DNA from: Phytomonas francai
Lineage: Eukaryota; Euglenozoa; Kinetoplastea; Trypanosomatida; Trypanosomatidae
Direction: 5' to 3'
DNA length: 64,000 bases
Assembly (NCBI GenBank): GCA_001766655.1
Contig: MJCC01000001.1
Location: 462,724-526,723 of the forward strand
The notes below the pieces were generated by a model. That model had not been told where the DNA came from. It searched no databases and saw nothing but the letters and a program-made list of their open reading frames with translations. Position numbers and translations under genes: made by a program. Below are positions 1 to 9,402 of this stretch, piece after piece. The first letter of the stretch is position 1, and every line of letters starts with the position of its first letter.

Positions 1-4
1 GTAT

Positions 5-3000
5 ATGCAGGAGCCAAGGGCGGATGCGCAAGACAACTTTGAGGGCCTCTACCAGATTGATATTCTTCCCGGCGTTGCCTTCAAACGCTCTCTTGTTTCG
101 AAGCGAATGCCGTCCTACTGGGTAAACCCCCGAATCCTTTTCCTCGGGGGCCGCGTCTCGTACAAGATGCAATCCCTGAGCATCAGCGAGTACGTCGATT
201 CCTACGAAGGCCATCTTGAGAAGCTTTTTCACCGTATTCTCGTATGGTCGCCGCAGGTGATCGTGGTGGAGGGCGGCATGCACCATTACCTGCAGACCCG
301 GGTGACCAACACGGGTGTGATGAGTTTGGTCCTCAACGTGGGCACCTCGCTGCTCACACGGCTGGCCTCCTGTTGTGGAGCGGCGGTGGTGTACGATTTG
401 GACTACATTACGGTATCCGATTTGCACGATGAGAAGACGCCCTTGGGGATGTGTGGCATCTTTCGCGTCGTGACCGTCAGTAAGGCGGAACCCCCGTTGT
501 GTGTGTTCGAGCAGCTCCCCACAAAGATGTTTTCCACGGTGGTGTTGCGAGGGCCCCACCCAAGCGCCGCTGTGGGGCCAGAATATCATCGGATTAAGGC
601 ATGGTTGCTAGAGAGCCTCGCCACTACCTACCACGTGGTATCGCAAGGGTGTACCCTCTGGGATCTGGGAATGGAGATGCAGAAATCAAACGACGCCTCT
701 AGTGGTGTGTGGTTCGATCAGTCAACGCGAAGCGTAAACTTTACCGACTTTCAAAGTGTGTACTATTTTCTGCAGGCTCAGGAAAGATGTGCTGCCCTTT
801 CAATAAACTACGGTATTCGTTTTGGGGATGACGTGCTTCGCTTGTTTCACGGCAAGACGTGGACTGTGGATGCGCATGATCGTCTGCGTGATCAGATCCA
901 TGTACAGTGCATCGCGCTTGATACGCTGCGCTCTGAACCACTATCCTTGTTAACCGCTGGTGAGTACCAAAACGAAGGCAATCCCATCTCTTCAACGAGC
1001 AGTGATACTCAGATACCCACGTCAGTCAGGTCGGCGAGGGACCTCCATGCGCAGAAGCACAACACCTACGCATTTTACCAAAAAGAAAAGGATCAGACGG
1101 TGCTGGGTTTTTTAGTTAAGCATTCAAAGGAGCGGCTGGGGTCGCGCATGATGATATGTCATGGAAAGCATCAAATCTTGGTTTCGAAGTGCAACGTCCC
1201 AGAGGCCCTTCATACATCGAAGTCATCCGACAACGGCGAGTCTATGCAAGACTTTTTGGAGATTCAAAGCAAATCCCTCATGTTTAGACTCGGCGGGGAT
1301 GAAAACGATTGCTTATCCAGAACTATCTGGGATATGGTTAGCCACTTTGCGAGGCCCCCGGGCTGCTACGTTGACTGCCCTTTTTGCAGGGGCTCGACGT
1401 GGGAAGCGGAGCAAGATCAGCCGCCACCCGAGTTACGTCTTCTTTCGCCGCACACGTTGTGCCTGTCGATGGGCTGCTTTCTTGAGCTTCTGTTTAACGC
1501 CCACACCTCCCTGCGCCATGTCTCGTGTACGCATGCGATGGATAAAGAATTTTCGATTTGCTTTGTATGCCATCTGTCCGCGTCTCGCCCTGGGGTGCGG
1601 ATCCGGTTGGACGTAAAGCCGTTGACGGTGTATCGCCTGCGCCACCCATGCTGTGCACTTGAATGGGAGCCCGCCGGGGGGAAGGGGGAGGCGTCAACCC
1701 CAACGCAGCCCCCGTCGTCCCCCGCAGTTCGCGAGGACGACGACGACGACGTGCTGTTGGAGCGCCGCGAGCTGTATGCCGATCTGGCCCTGCTCCAGTC
1801 CGCGCTTTCGTGCGTCGTCGAGGAGGCCGCGGAGGCGGGCGCGTCGTCCAGCGCCTCCACGACGACGACGTCGCCCTGCGATGGCAACCGCGCGGCGGCG
1901 GCGGCCGTCGACGCTCCTCGGACCCCGCCCCCGCCCCCCCCCTTCCACGAGCGCGTGGAGGCGCTGCGCCGCGCGTCCGCGGGGCCGACGACGGCCGCGG
2001 GGCTCGTGGCGCTCCGCTGGGCCGCCTTGCGGCCGCTTCTCGCGGACGTGAAGGACTGGCAGCGGCGCCACCGCCCGGCCCTCGCGCGGGTGGAGAACCC
2101 GAAGTGGTGGTTCAGCCCCGCCGACCACGCCGCGATGCGCGCGGACGAGCCCACGAGCGTCCTCCGGGCGGCGCTTGCGCGGCTGTACGGGGCGGAAAAG
2201 GCGGCGTCGCCGCCCCCCGCCGAGGCCGGCGCTGCTCCCGCGAAGAACAACAACCCAGGGGCGGGGGAGGGCGGGGGGTGCACGGTATGCTTCCCGAAAA
2301 CAATCGATCGGGCGTACCAGATCCTCCTCGAGGCTTCCAAAATGGATAAACCCTCGGAGTTTGGAAACCAGACCATCCGACACCGCATCACGCTCGGTGA
2401 TTTGGCTTCCGCGTCTGGCGAGCCCATTGGATCAGCCACCATCGACGTCTTCTTTCCGGCACCGTTTGCAGCCCTGCAGTACATGTTTTTCCGAAGTGGG
2501 CCCGAGAAATCGCTGCTGCGATCGCTCGCGCGGTGCGGCATGGAGTGCCTGGAAGGGGGCAAGTCGAGCGCGAGGTTCTACCGCACCTGGGATGGGCTCC
2601 TGCTCAAGCGGATCAAGTGGATGGAGATGAAGCACTTTGTGATGGGGTGGGGGCCTGAGTACTTTCGCCATATGGCGCGCTGCTTCGCCTGCGAGCTCCG
2701 TAACGACGACTCTGAGTCCGGGGGGGGATCGTCCGCACAGCCTCCGAATTCCGCCGGTGTCCTTCTGGCAAAAGTCCTAGGTCTTTATGCAATTCAAATA
2801 ACTTGTCGAAGTAGCTCGCAAGAGGGCAGCTATACAAACACGGTTGGAGAAACCCAGTACTATGTGCTTATCGAAAACCTCACACTACGCAAAGGTGTGC
2901 ACGTCGATATTGCGTTTGATCTGAAAGGCAGTCAGCGCAATCGAACCGCACCGGAGGGCTCAAGCGTGAAGCTGGATGCGGACCTCGTCGAGCAGATTCG

Positions 3001-3415
3001 GAATGGCCGTTTTATATTTTGCTCAAGCGCGCAAAAGCACATGATGATGAGAACGCTTTGCCGCGATACCGAGCTTTTGTGCAACTCTGGTATTATGGAC
3101 TACTCCCTCCTGACGGCGCTGGACGCCTCGCGCGGCGAAATTCTGCTCGGACTCATCGACTTTTTTTACCCCTACACGGGCGCCAAGCTGCTGGAATCAA
3201 GGGTTAAATCGGGTATCGACACGGTGTTAGGATACTCTGGGAGAGATCCAACCATCATTGGGCCGCCGGACTACAAAGAACGGTTCCTAAGGTACATGAA
3301 CGTCTACTTCTGCGGGATTCCGAGTAAACTGTTCCCACTCATCGAAGAAGTGGACCCGAATGAGGAACGAAAGACGACCCTTGGCACCGAAAACACAAAG
3401 GATTCGAAACGGTAA
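5..3415 (+). CDS. FAB1: PIKfyve/Fab1 phosphatidylinositol 3-phosphate 5-kinase (5' partial)
   Basis: Makes PI(3,5)P2 from PI3P on endosomal/lysosomal membranes. Residues about 16-215 form the chaperonin-like (CCT) module typical of Fab1, including VIVVEGGMHHYL. Residues about 560-760 are GC-rich, Ala/Pro/acidic low complexity. Residues about 785-1110 are the PIP-kinase domain: a glycine-loop equivalent SARFYRTWDG with an ATP lysine in LLLKRIK (about 855-870), the FDLKGSQRNR motif (about 971-980), MDYSLL (about 1031-1036) and IDFFYPYTGAKLLE (about 1052-1065). Key kinase motifs look intact. The frame is open through base 1, so the true start, and any FYVE domain, probably lies left of the window. 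The first in-window ATG is used here. Family members elsewhere are often longer. The family call is firm; the N-terminus is unknown. Confidence 0.93.
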   Translation: MQEPRADAQDNFEGLYQIDILPGVAFKRSLVSKRMPSYWVNPRILFLGGRVSYKMQSLSISEYVDSYEGHLEKLFHRILVWSPQVIVVEGGMHHYLQTRVTNTGVMSLVLNVGTSLLTRLASCCGAAVVYDLDYITVSDLHDEKTPLGMCGIFRVVTVSKAEPPLCVFEQLPTKMFSTVVLRGPHPSAAVGPEYHRIKAWLLESLATTYHVVSQGCTLWDLGMEMQKSNDASSGVWFDQSTRSVNFTDFQSVYYFLQAQERCAALSINYGIRFGDDVLRLFHGKTWTVDAHDRLRDQIHVQCIALDTLRSEPLSLLTAGEYQNEGNPISSTSSDTQIPTSVRSARDLHAQKHNTYAFYQKEKDQTVLGFLVKHSKERLGSRMMICHGKHQILVSKCNVPEALHTSKSSDNGESMQDFLEIQSKSLMFRLGGDENDCLSRTIWDMVSHFARPPGCYVDCPFCRGSTWEAEQDQPPPELRLLSPHTLCLSMGCFLELLFNAHTSLRHVSCTHAMDKEFSICFVCHLSASRPGVRIRLDVKPLTVYRLRHPCCALEWEPAGGKGEASTPTQPPSSPAVREDDDDDVLLERRELYADLALLQSALSCVVEEAAEAGASSSASTTTTSPCDGNRAAAAAVDAPRTPPPPPPFHERVEALRRASAGPTTAAGLVALRWAALRPLLADVKDWQRRHRPALARVENPKWWFSPADHAAMRADEPTSVLRAALARLYGAEKAASPPPAEAGAAPAKNNNPGAGEGGGCTVCFPKTIDRAYQILLEASKMDKPSEFGNQTIRHRITLGDLASASGEPIGSATIDVFFPAPFAALQYMFFRSGPEKSLLRSLARCGMECLEGGKSSARFYRTWDGLLLKRIKWMEMKHFVMGWGPEYFRHMARCFACELRNDDSESGGGSSAQPPNSAGVLLAKVLGLYAIQITCRSSSQEGSYTNTVGETQYYVLIENLTLRKGVHVDIAFDLKGSQRNRTAPEGSSVKLDADLVEQIRNGRFIFCSSAQKHMMMRTLCRDTELLCNSGIMDYSLLTALDASRGEILLGLIDFFYPYTGAKLLESRVKSGIDTVLGYSGRDPTIIGPPDYKERFLRYMNVYFCGIPSKLFPLIEEVDPNEERKTTLGTENTKDSKR

Positions 3416-3835
3416 AAGAGGTGCCTTGTACTTTCGCCCCAGGGGGGAGGAGGAGGGCGAGGGGATTAGAAGCCTGAGGGGGAGGGGGGGACTTGCCTTC
3501 AAGTGCTTCTGCGCAAGTGGTTGCATGGATATTTTACTGGTATTGGTCTGGTGAATTGTATACAAATTTCACATAGTCTTCTACTCTTTTCTGATACTGT
3601 TATACCCAGCATAAGTATTCCTTCTGCTTTCCCCATGCGGGGGGGNNNNNGGGGGCGGGGGGCGGGGGGAAGGGCCTACACGACGCAAAGGCAGTGACGT
3701 GGCACTTGACTGGACGCCTGTAGGGCAAAGCTGTTTCATTTGCACAGATTCCCCTTTTGTCCTCTTCCATATTTTCTTGGTATCACAGAAATATTCGCAT
3801 AATTACTGTGGAAAATAAAACTGAATTTCTCATAA
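3416..3835. other. Intergenic spacer with G-rich tract and 5-N gap
   Basis: Holds the 3' flank of the Fab1 gene, a G-rich stretch with an unresolved NNNNN at 3646-3650, and the splice signal of the next gene. No gene seen. Confidence 0.8.
3749..3788 (+). promoter_or_regulatory. Trans-splice acceptor (polypyrimidine tract + AG)
   Basis: A C/T-rich run (ccccttttgtcctcttcc and on) is followed by CAG at 3786-3788, giving a leader of about 47 nt before the ATG at 3836. It matches the kinetoplastid spliced-leader acceptor layout. Inferred, not measured. Confidence 0.6.
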
Positions 3836-4450
3836 ATGTCCATCCATTCAGACCGCCGATCCGTCAGCAGCACCAAGAGTAAGGATCAGGACCTCCCGCT
3901 GCCGCCCGCGATCAATGTGATGCAGAATCGCTACCCGTTTTGCATTGTTTGGGCGCCGATCCCGCTCGTCTCCTGGATTTTCCCTTTCATTGGGCATGTC
4001 GGTATCTGCGATAGCGAAGGAAAGGCTTACGATTTTCAGGGTGACTTTCAGATCGGTACTGATCAGATGCTTTTTGGATACCCGGTGAAGTACTGGGACC
4101 TCTCACATATCTATGTCCCGTCTTTCTATAATTCCCCAAAGGATTCGAACCAATTTAATAAAATCCAGGACGAGATCGACGCTTACAACGCTGGCATAGG
4201 TCTCGCCAAAGGCCACTTTACCCGTATAGAACATTATAACTTCTTTACGAACAACTGCCATTCATTTGTGGCAGCTTGCCTTAACAAACAGACAGTCCGT
4301 ACTCGGAAGGAAAACATGTTCACGGTATGCCTGGGAATGCTTTTGCACGCCAAGTACACTTCTGTATCTGCGTGTCTGGCCGTTTTTGCGCCTCTTATTA
4401 TATTAACAGTGCTTGTTGTTTTCCTTATAGTTGTCCATTACAATGTATAG
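3836..4450 (+). CDS. TMEM222/DUF778 family membrane protein
   Basis: 204 residues, the usual size for the TMEM222 (DUF778) family, which is conserved across eukaryotes but poorly characterised. The hallmark core is present: PFCIVWAPIPLVSWIFPFIGH around residues 25-53 with GHVGICD, then FGYPVKYWDL, then an asparagine/cysteine/histidine motif TNNCHSF near residues 138-144. The C-terminus has one strongly hydrophobic segment (about 165-202) that should span a membrane. The first ATG after a good splice signal is used as start. It lies between two endolysosomal genes on the same transcription unit, but that gives no functional proof. The family call is firm; its biochemical role is unknown. Confidence 0.88.
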   Translation: MSIHSDRRSVSSTKSKDQDLPLPPAINVMQNRYPFCIVWAPIPLVSWIFPFIGHVGICDSEGKAYDFQGDFQIGTDQMLFGYPVKYWDLSHIYVPSFYNSPKDSNQFNKIQDEIDAYNAGIGLAKGHFTRIEHYNFFTNNCHSFVAACLNKQTVRTRKENMFTVCLGMLLHAKYTSVSACLAVFAPLIILTVLVVFLIVVHYNV

Positions 4451-4816
4451 CTGTTGCAATAGGTAAATAATCAGTATTACCTCTTTTTTTTTTAACATCA
4501 GGATTCAATTTGCTTAGTAGCCATCTGCGCTGAAATTTGCACCGTTCTAATGACAAAATCTGTAGGGAATCAAAAGATCTGGGTGGTAAAAACGTTACAA
4601 GAAGGAAAGTAATAGATTTAGGATGCTGCGCTTTTCTTTACCTTACTGATTTCTCCCTATTGTGAAAATATTTTTGAATTCGACTCTCTGGACTTGTCCT
4701 ATCATTCTTTCATTATGAATTTTTACTCTACTATTATTCACTTTTTTCGTATTGTCACAGAAAAGGAAGCGTCTAGTTCTCGTTACGAGGACGAAATAAA
4801 GCTTGCAAAAAGGAGA
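4451..4816. other. Intergenic spacer
   Basis: AT-rich spacer with the 3' flank of the TMEM222-like gene and the splice signal of VPS18. No other gene seen. Confidence 0.7.
4718..4760 (+). promoter_or_regulatory. Trans-splice acceptor deciding the VPS18 start
   Basis: Pyrimidine-rich stretch (tttttactctactattattcacttttttcgtattgt) ending in CAG at 4758-4760. Cleavage here would remove the in-frame ATG at 4715, leaving 4817 as first start. Confidence 0.6.
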
Positions 4817-7800
4817 ATGATGAGAAAATTGCATGAGCATGGTACCGCCTCAAGGGGCAGTGGGAATCCATTTTCGAACGGGATGGCCCCTGGCGAAGCC
4901 TCGCTACTTTCCGATGCGGTAATGCCACGCTTTGAGCTCTCATCTCTATGGATCGAAAAATTATCGAGTATGGGTGAACTGCAGATAATCTCTATGGATT
5001 GCCAAGGGGGGGTGATGGCGATTCTTCTTGGAGATGGGGTACTAGTGGCACACAGCATCAATGAAGACCAAAAGCTGTTCTCCGTGACGGTGAAAAATCC
5101 ATACAAGGTATTTGTCGACCCCACGGGTGGCTTTATCATGGCAGCATCGCTTGATGGCGAGGTTTACTTGTTCGATGCGAAGGACGCCCGTACGACAGCG
5201 CACGTTCCGCTCTCCGTAGCCGCCCACAACACATCGCTCCCGCTTTCGACGCGCCCGTGGGGCGTGTGTGTGGGGGAATGCGTATGTTGGTGCCCAGCGC
5301 CAACCAGCACTGCTGATCACGCGAAAAACAACAAACACTGCTGTATCGTTGGCTCCAAGTATGGAGGCGCACTCGTAGAGGTCTACTTTGAAGTGGGCCC
5401 GTCGTCTAGTCTTAAAATCTACTGCGGGAGAACCCTCCAGCTGCCCAATTTTTTCCCACCCCAGATGCCTGTGGCTTCGGTGGTGATGGTTCTTTCTAGC
5501 ACAGAATGCCTCTTGTGGGCCTCCTCGGCCACCCAACTCTTCCGGAGCTGCGTGAAGGAAACGACCTCTGAGGAGGCATTTTCCGCACTCGCGGCCGGGC
5601 CGGATGTCTTTGCCGTGACGGAAGTTCCCCATCACGGGCCGGCCGATCCTAAAACCGGAGCCCTCGCCGTCTTCCGCTCCGACGCGAATCACACCGCGAA
5701 CTCTTTTGTGTGGACCTCCACGGCCGGCATCGTGCACGGCCTGCTTCACCAGACTACCAAAAACGACAACTTCGTCACGGCGTCAGCCCCTTCAACACAG
5801 AAGAAATCGGCAACAAACGGCTGCGTATACGAGGAAATGATTCCCATCGACGAGATGGCGCGGGCGGACGGGCAGTCGTACCCCCCCATGGGGACGGACT
5901 CCAGTAACGTGCGCTTTCCAAACGAGCTCCCCTTGCTGGTGATACCGACGGCATTTCACATGATTTTGCTTTATAGCCACCGCTGCCTCGTGGTAAACCA
6001 CCCAGCAGGGCTGCCCTGGCGAGGGCACTCCTCGGCCGTGCCGATGGATCACCCCATGACGCTTGGCGAGCTGATCACGCGGGTGCGCTTTGATCCTTTT
6101 CGCGGGATGAAACACATGGAGCCGCTACGCGGGGCCATCCGAGACGTGACCGAGAGGAAGCTGTACGTCTTCAGCGAGTGCCGTATCTGGGAGCTCCAAC
6201 TGGAGCAAGAGCATCGACAGCAGTGGCGCCTGTTCCTCGACCGAGCGCTTCGCCCCGATTTAGCCGCATCCCTGCGCCACCGAATCTTCAACGCCGCGTA
6301 TAAGCTTTCCTGTTTTAACCCTGCACAGCGCGACGTCGTTTTGTTGCTCCACGGGCATTTCGTCTATCAACAAGGGCAGCGCGTGAACGAGGAAATCGCC
6401 GTCGCCTTGTGGGCGAAATGTGATTTTGTGGAGATGATTTACAACTTTTTAGTCGCCCAGGGGTGCGAAGCGGTGTCTCATTTGTACGTTTTGAAGCGCT
6501 TTGAGATCCTTGTCAGGCTTACCGAGCAGGAGAGCCTTTCACAAAATCAGCTGCAAGAACTCTTGGTGCAAGTGGGTTGCTTCGTCATTTTTGTTTTGCA
6601 GCAAAAGCTCGGTGAAACGGACACGCCAACTGAAGACGATGTTAATAGCTTTCTGCAGCATGTCGCACGCCGTTGCCCAGAACTGTTCAAAGAGGAGGGG
6701 TTTTATCGCACCGTGCTGCGACTGCTAGAGGAGCAGGGGCAGATGAAAAATGCCTTGAACCTCGCAATGTTGTCTGGCCACTTTCAATACGCCGTCACCT
6801 ATCACGTTCACCACAAAAACTACCGAGAAGCGATAGCGATTCTGACAGAGAGCACGATCTCGGGAAAATCGGATATGGCAGAGGAGTGGTACGAGCATTC
6901 GCCTGTGTTAATCCAGCACCTTCCGGTCTATCTCATAACTGGTATCCTGCGGGTAACCGCGAAGGAGGTCCAAACTCGGCGCCCGCCACCCCTTCGGATG
7001 GAACGCCTCCTGCCCGCCTTCGTTCGGTATACGTCTCCACAAATGAATGAAGACTTCTCGAACTCGGAGCACCAGGTTATCGTCTTGCTTGAGCAATGCA
7101 TCTACCATTTTCATTACACCTCTCAAGCGATTCACCACTACTACCTCTCGCTTCTGTGCGAACAGCACGATACAGGGCGACTGCGGGAGTTCCTGGAGGA
7201 CGCCTTGTTCTACGAACCAGAGTACGCCATACGGTGTTGTTTGCAGCACCAGTGCTTCGAGGCATGTTTGCTCCTGTACAAGCGACTCCACCTTTATGAG
7301 GACGCGATTCATATCGCGTTGGAGACCTCGGAGCCCGTGCAGCCGGATGGGGATTGGCCCGCGTTAACTCGTGTGAAGGACATGTTGAAGGGGGTCCAAG
7401 ATGAGCTAGATGCCGAGACACAGAAGCGCCTGTGGTCACTCACTGCACAGTTGGTCAGCAAAAAATGCGTTCCGAAGGTCACCCTTGCGCTTGCTAATGA
7501 CTCCAATGGCGTCCTTCACCTTGAGGACGTCATAGGCGGCATCAGTGATCAGCACGTTGTGCGCGATCTTAAAGAGATTATCTGTTCTGATCTCAGCCAG
7601 TACTCGATCGACATTGCGGAGATTCATCAGCAACAAGAAAAGGCGTACCGTACCATCGAGGGCGTGAGGCAGGAACTACGGGAGCTGCAGTGCGAATACG
7701 GCTACGTAACTTCGAAACAACGCTGCCCGTTGTGCCGGAAAAATCTGTTGTTGAGCTCTGAGCCGTACTTGCTTTACCCGAATTGCCACCACGTCGTGCA

Positions 7801-8002
7801 CAAAAAGTGCGCCGTGAATCGGCTTGTGCGTCTGGGCGGCACGGAAGCATTTCTTACTGATGAAGGCGTCGCACCGCACGTCCTAGAAAGTGCCAATAAC
7901 ATGGAAGAGTTGGCTGAGGTTGATTGCGTTATTTGCGGCGAGGCCGCCATAGTTGAAATTGGTATTCCCATTTGTGAAGAAGACCCTTCATGGGCTCTGT
8001 AA
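4817..8002 (+). CDS. VPS18: VPS18 (Pep3), HOPS/CORVET tethering subunit
   Basis: About 1061 residues. VPS18 is a core subunit of the HOPS and CORVET complexes that tether endosomes and lysosomes/vacuoles before fusion. The first half is a beta-propeller-like region carrying the Pep3/Vps18 signature (HMILLYSHRCLVVN, then RKLYVFSECRIWELQLEQEHRQQW). A helical clathrin-heavy-chain-repeat-type region follows (about residues 500-900). A C-terminal RING starts CPLCRKNLLL, with the distal pair CVICGEA (about residues 969-1046), as in other VPS18 proteins. The frame runs upstream to an ATG at 4715, but those codons are the polypyrimidine tract of the splice signal, so 4817 (MMRKLHEHG) is chosen. It ends only 173 bp from the convergent gene. 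Function is confident; the start is inferred. Confidence 0.9.
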   Translation: MMRKLHEHGTASRGSGNPFSNGMAPGEASLLSDAVMPRFELSSLWIEKLSSMGELQIISMDCQGGVMAILLGDGVLVAHSINEDQKLFSVTVKNPYKVFVDPTGGFIMAASLDGEVYLFDAKDARTTAHVPLSVAAHNTSLPLSTRPWGVCVGECVCWCPAPTSTADHAKNNKHCCIVGSKYGGALVEVYFEVGPSSSLKIYCGRTLQLPNFFPPQMPVASVVMVLSSTECLLWASSATQLFRSCVKETTSEEAFSALAAGPDVFAVTEVPHHGPADPKTGALAVFRSDANHTANSFVWTSTAGIVHGLLHQTTKNDNFVTASAPSTQKKSATNGCVYEEMIPIDEMARADGQSYPPMGTDSSNVRFPNELPLLVIPTAFHMILLYSHRCLVVNHPAGLPWRGHSSAVPMDHPMTLGELITRVRFDPFRGMKHMEPLRGAIRDVTERKLYVFSECRIWELQLEQEHRQQWRLFLDRALRPDLAASLRHRIFNAAYKLSCFNPAQRDVVLLLHGHFVYQQGQRVNEEIAVALWAKCDFVEMIYNFLVAQGCEAVSHLYVLKRFEILVRLTEQESLSQNQLQELLVQVGCFVIFVLQQKLGETDTPTEDDVNSFLQHVARRCPELFKEEGFYRTVLRLLEEQGQMKNALNLAMLSGHFQYAVTYHVHHKNYREAIAILTESTISGKSDMAEEWYEHSPVLIQHLPVYLITGILRVTAKEVQTRRPPPLRMERLLPAFVRYTSPQMNEDFSNSEHQVIVLLEQCIYHFHYTSQAIHHYYLSLLCEQHDTGRLREFLEDALFYEPEYAIRCCLQHQCFEACLLLYKRLHLYEDAIHIALETSEPVQPDGDWPALTRVKDMLKGVQDELDAETQKRLWSLTAQLVSKKCVPKVTLALANDSNGVLHLEDVIGGISDQHVVRDLKEIICSDLSQYSIDIAEIHQQQEKAYRTIEGVRQELRELQCEYGYVTSKQRCPLCRKNLLLSSEPYLLYPNCHHVVHKKCAVNRLVRLGGTEAFLTDEGVAPHVLESANNMEELAEVDCVICGEAAIVEIGIPICEEDPSWAL

Positions 8003-8175
8003 TTTTCGCCCTGAAAAAAAAAAACATCCAACTGGTACATACAAACAACCAAATTTATTTTCCGTTGTAAGTGGTTCCACACACACACACACACACACCT
8101 ATACCCATACCTATCCCTCTCGCAAACTCTTCTTCATGACTAATTACTTTCTATCCCTCATGAAGCGGATGGGGT
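8003..8175. promoter_or_regulatory. Convergent strand-switch region (transcription termination)
   Basis: The + strand unit ends at 8002 and the - strand unit ends at 8176, so two polycistronic units converge over 173 bp. In trypanosomatids such sites terminate RNA polymerase II transcription and often carry base J or variant histones. Here the sequence holds an A11 run and a (CA)n repeat. No tRNA or other RNA gene is visible. Confidence 0.7.
8078..8098. repeat. (CA)n microsatellite
   Basis: About ten CA units within the convergent strand-switch region. Confidence 0.95.
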
Positions 8176-8997
8176 TCATTTTTTCTTGAGACGCTCCCAC
8201 CGCCTCTCCCAGCGCCAAAGCGCGACCGCGGCGAGGCGGATGTGGTAGTAGTTGGTGGCCGCCCGCGCCAGGTCACGCCCCGCCCCCCCGCCCACGCGAA
8301 TCCCGCGCACGACGCCCTCGAAAAACGAGCGGAGCCTCGCCGACAGGCGGAATGGGGCCACCCCCCGCGCAGGGATGCGCGCCCGGCCCGCCCTTCCCGT
8401 CGTCGCCGAGGCGGCGCCGCGCGTGCGTTCGGGGGGTGGGGGCTTCAGCGGCCCCGCCCTCTCCTTCCTGCGCTTGCGCGTGCCCGCATTGGGGTACAGC
8501 AATTCGCGAACCACCCGCGCGTCTTCGTCGTCGATGACTTGGGAGCTGACAGTTGGGCCGCTGGGATCGAGGGGGGGCCTGGGGTCGCGGCCCTGCAGCA
8601 GCACGCTTGGCTGTGAAGAAAGATCTACCCCCACATGCTCCGCCCACCACGTCTTCTGTACCTCTTGCATTACCTGTTGAATGCTCACATCTAACGCAAA
8701 TTTGGAAATAGCAGTGCCTCCGGGATCTTGCTTCGTAAGTATTGCTGTGTCGCCCCCGCATCGTTCGTCTACTGGCGTGCATTCTTGCGAAGCTTGTGCC
8801 TCATCGTAAAGGATTGAACTTTCTTCGGTGCCGGTTCCCTTTTGGGGTGCGATAATGGAAGTGCGGATGCATAATTTAGCTGAATCGTTCGATTTCCTCG
8901 TGGACGTCATTGCTGGCATGGCCTCTGGGAGCACCGTTGCTGCGACAAGAGGCTTCTTTGAAGCTTCAGGTTCTCGAAAGCTCCAATATCCAGACAT
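8176..8997 (-). CDS. Hypothetical protein with basic, arginine-rich C-terminus
   Basis: 273 residues, not recognised. The N-terminal half is polar and probably disordered. A short helical-looking block KTWWAEHVGVDLSS lies near residues 115-130. The C-terminal third is very GC-rich and loaded with Arg, Gly and Pro, and ends in an amphipathic segment (LAAVALWRWERRWERLKKK). No signal peptide or clear membrane span. It is the last gene of the - strand unit, with its stop 173 bp from VPS18. The ATG at 8997 is preceded on the coding strand by pyrimidine-rich sequence. Probably a lineage-specific protein; a nucleic-acid-binding role for the basic tail would be a guess. Confidence 0.65.
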   Translation of the reverse strand: MSGYWSFREPEASKKPLVAATVLPEAMPAMTSTRKSNDSAKLCIRTSIIAPQKGTGTEESSILYDEAQASQECTPVDERCGGDTAILTKQDPGGTAISKFALDVSIQQVMQEVQKTWWAEHVGVDLSSQPSVLLQGRDPRPPLDPSGPTVSSQVIDDEDARVVRELLYPNAGTRKRRKERAGPLKPPPPERTRGAASATTGRAGRARIPARGVAPFRLSARLRSFFEGVVRGIRVGGGAGRDLARAATNYYHIRLAAVALWRWERRWERLKKK

Positions 8998-9402
8998 TTA
9001 AGAACAAATCTACGCATAAATAGGAAAAAAAAAGGAATGCCCTCTCTCTCACACCCCTCCTCCTGAAAAAAAAAAATAGAGCACTACAGTGTCCGACAAA
9101 GTTATAGACACAATAAGAAATCTAAGACGGTAAAATGCCCTTTATGTAAAGAAACACATGAACGCACAAGAAAAAAAAATCCTGAGGGAGGAGGAATAAA
9201 TTCTCTTTTAGCATTAAATTTTCTATTTAAATGAAAGAAAACATCAGATGGAGGGGATCTGGAAAATGTTGAGCATTAGCTATTTGTTTTCCCGATTCTT
9301 TTCCCGACAAATATATAATGAAATTGAGAAACCAACATGTAATTATGCTTGTGGTAATAAATATAATCAATAATAATAAAGGAGTGACATAAAGCTTCGC
9401 AA
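8998..9402. other. Intergenic spacer
   Basis: AT-rich. Purine runs (pyrimidine on the coding strand) near 9020-9080 probably carry the splice signal for the gene ending at 8997. No gene seen. Confidence 0.7.
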
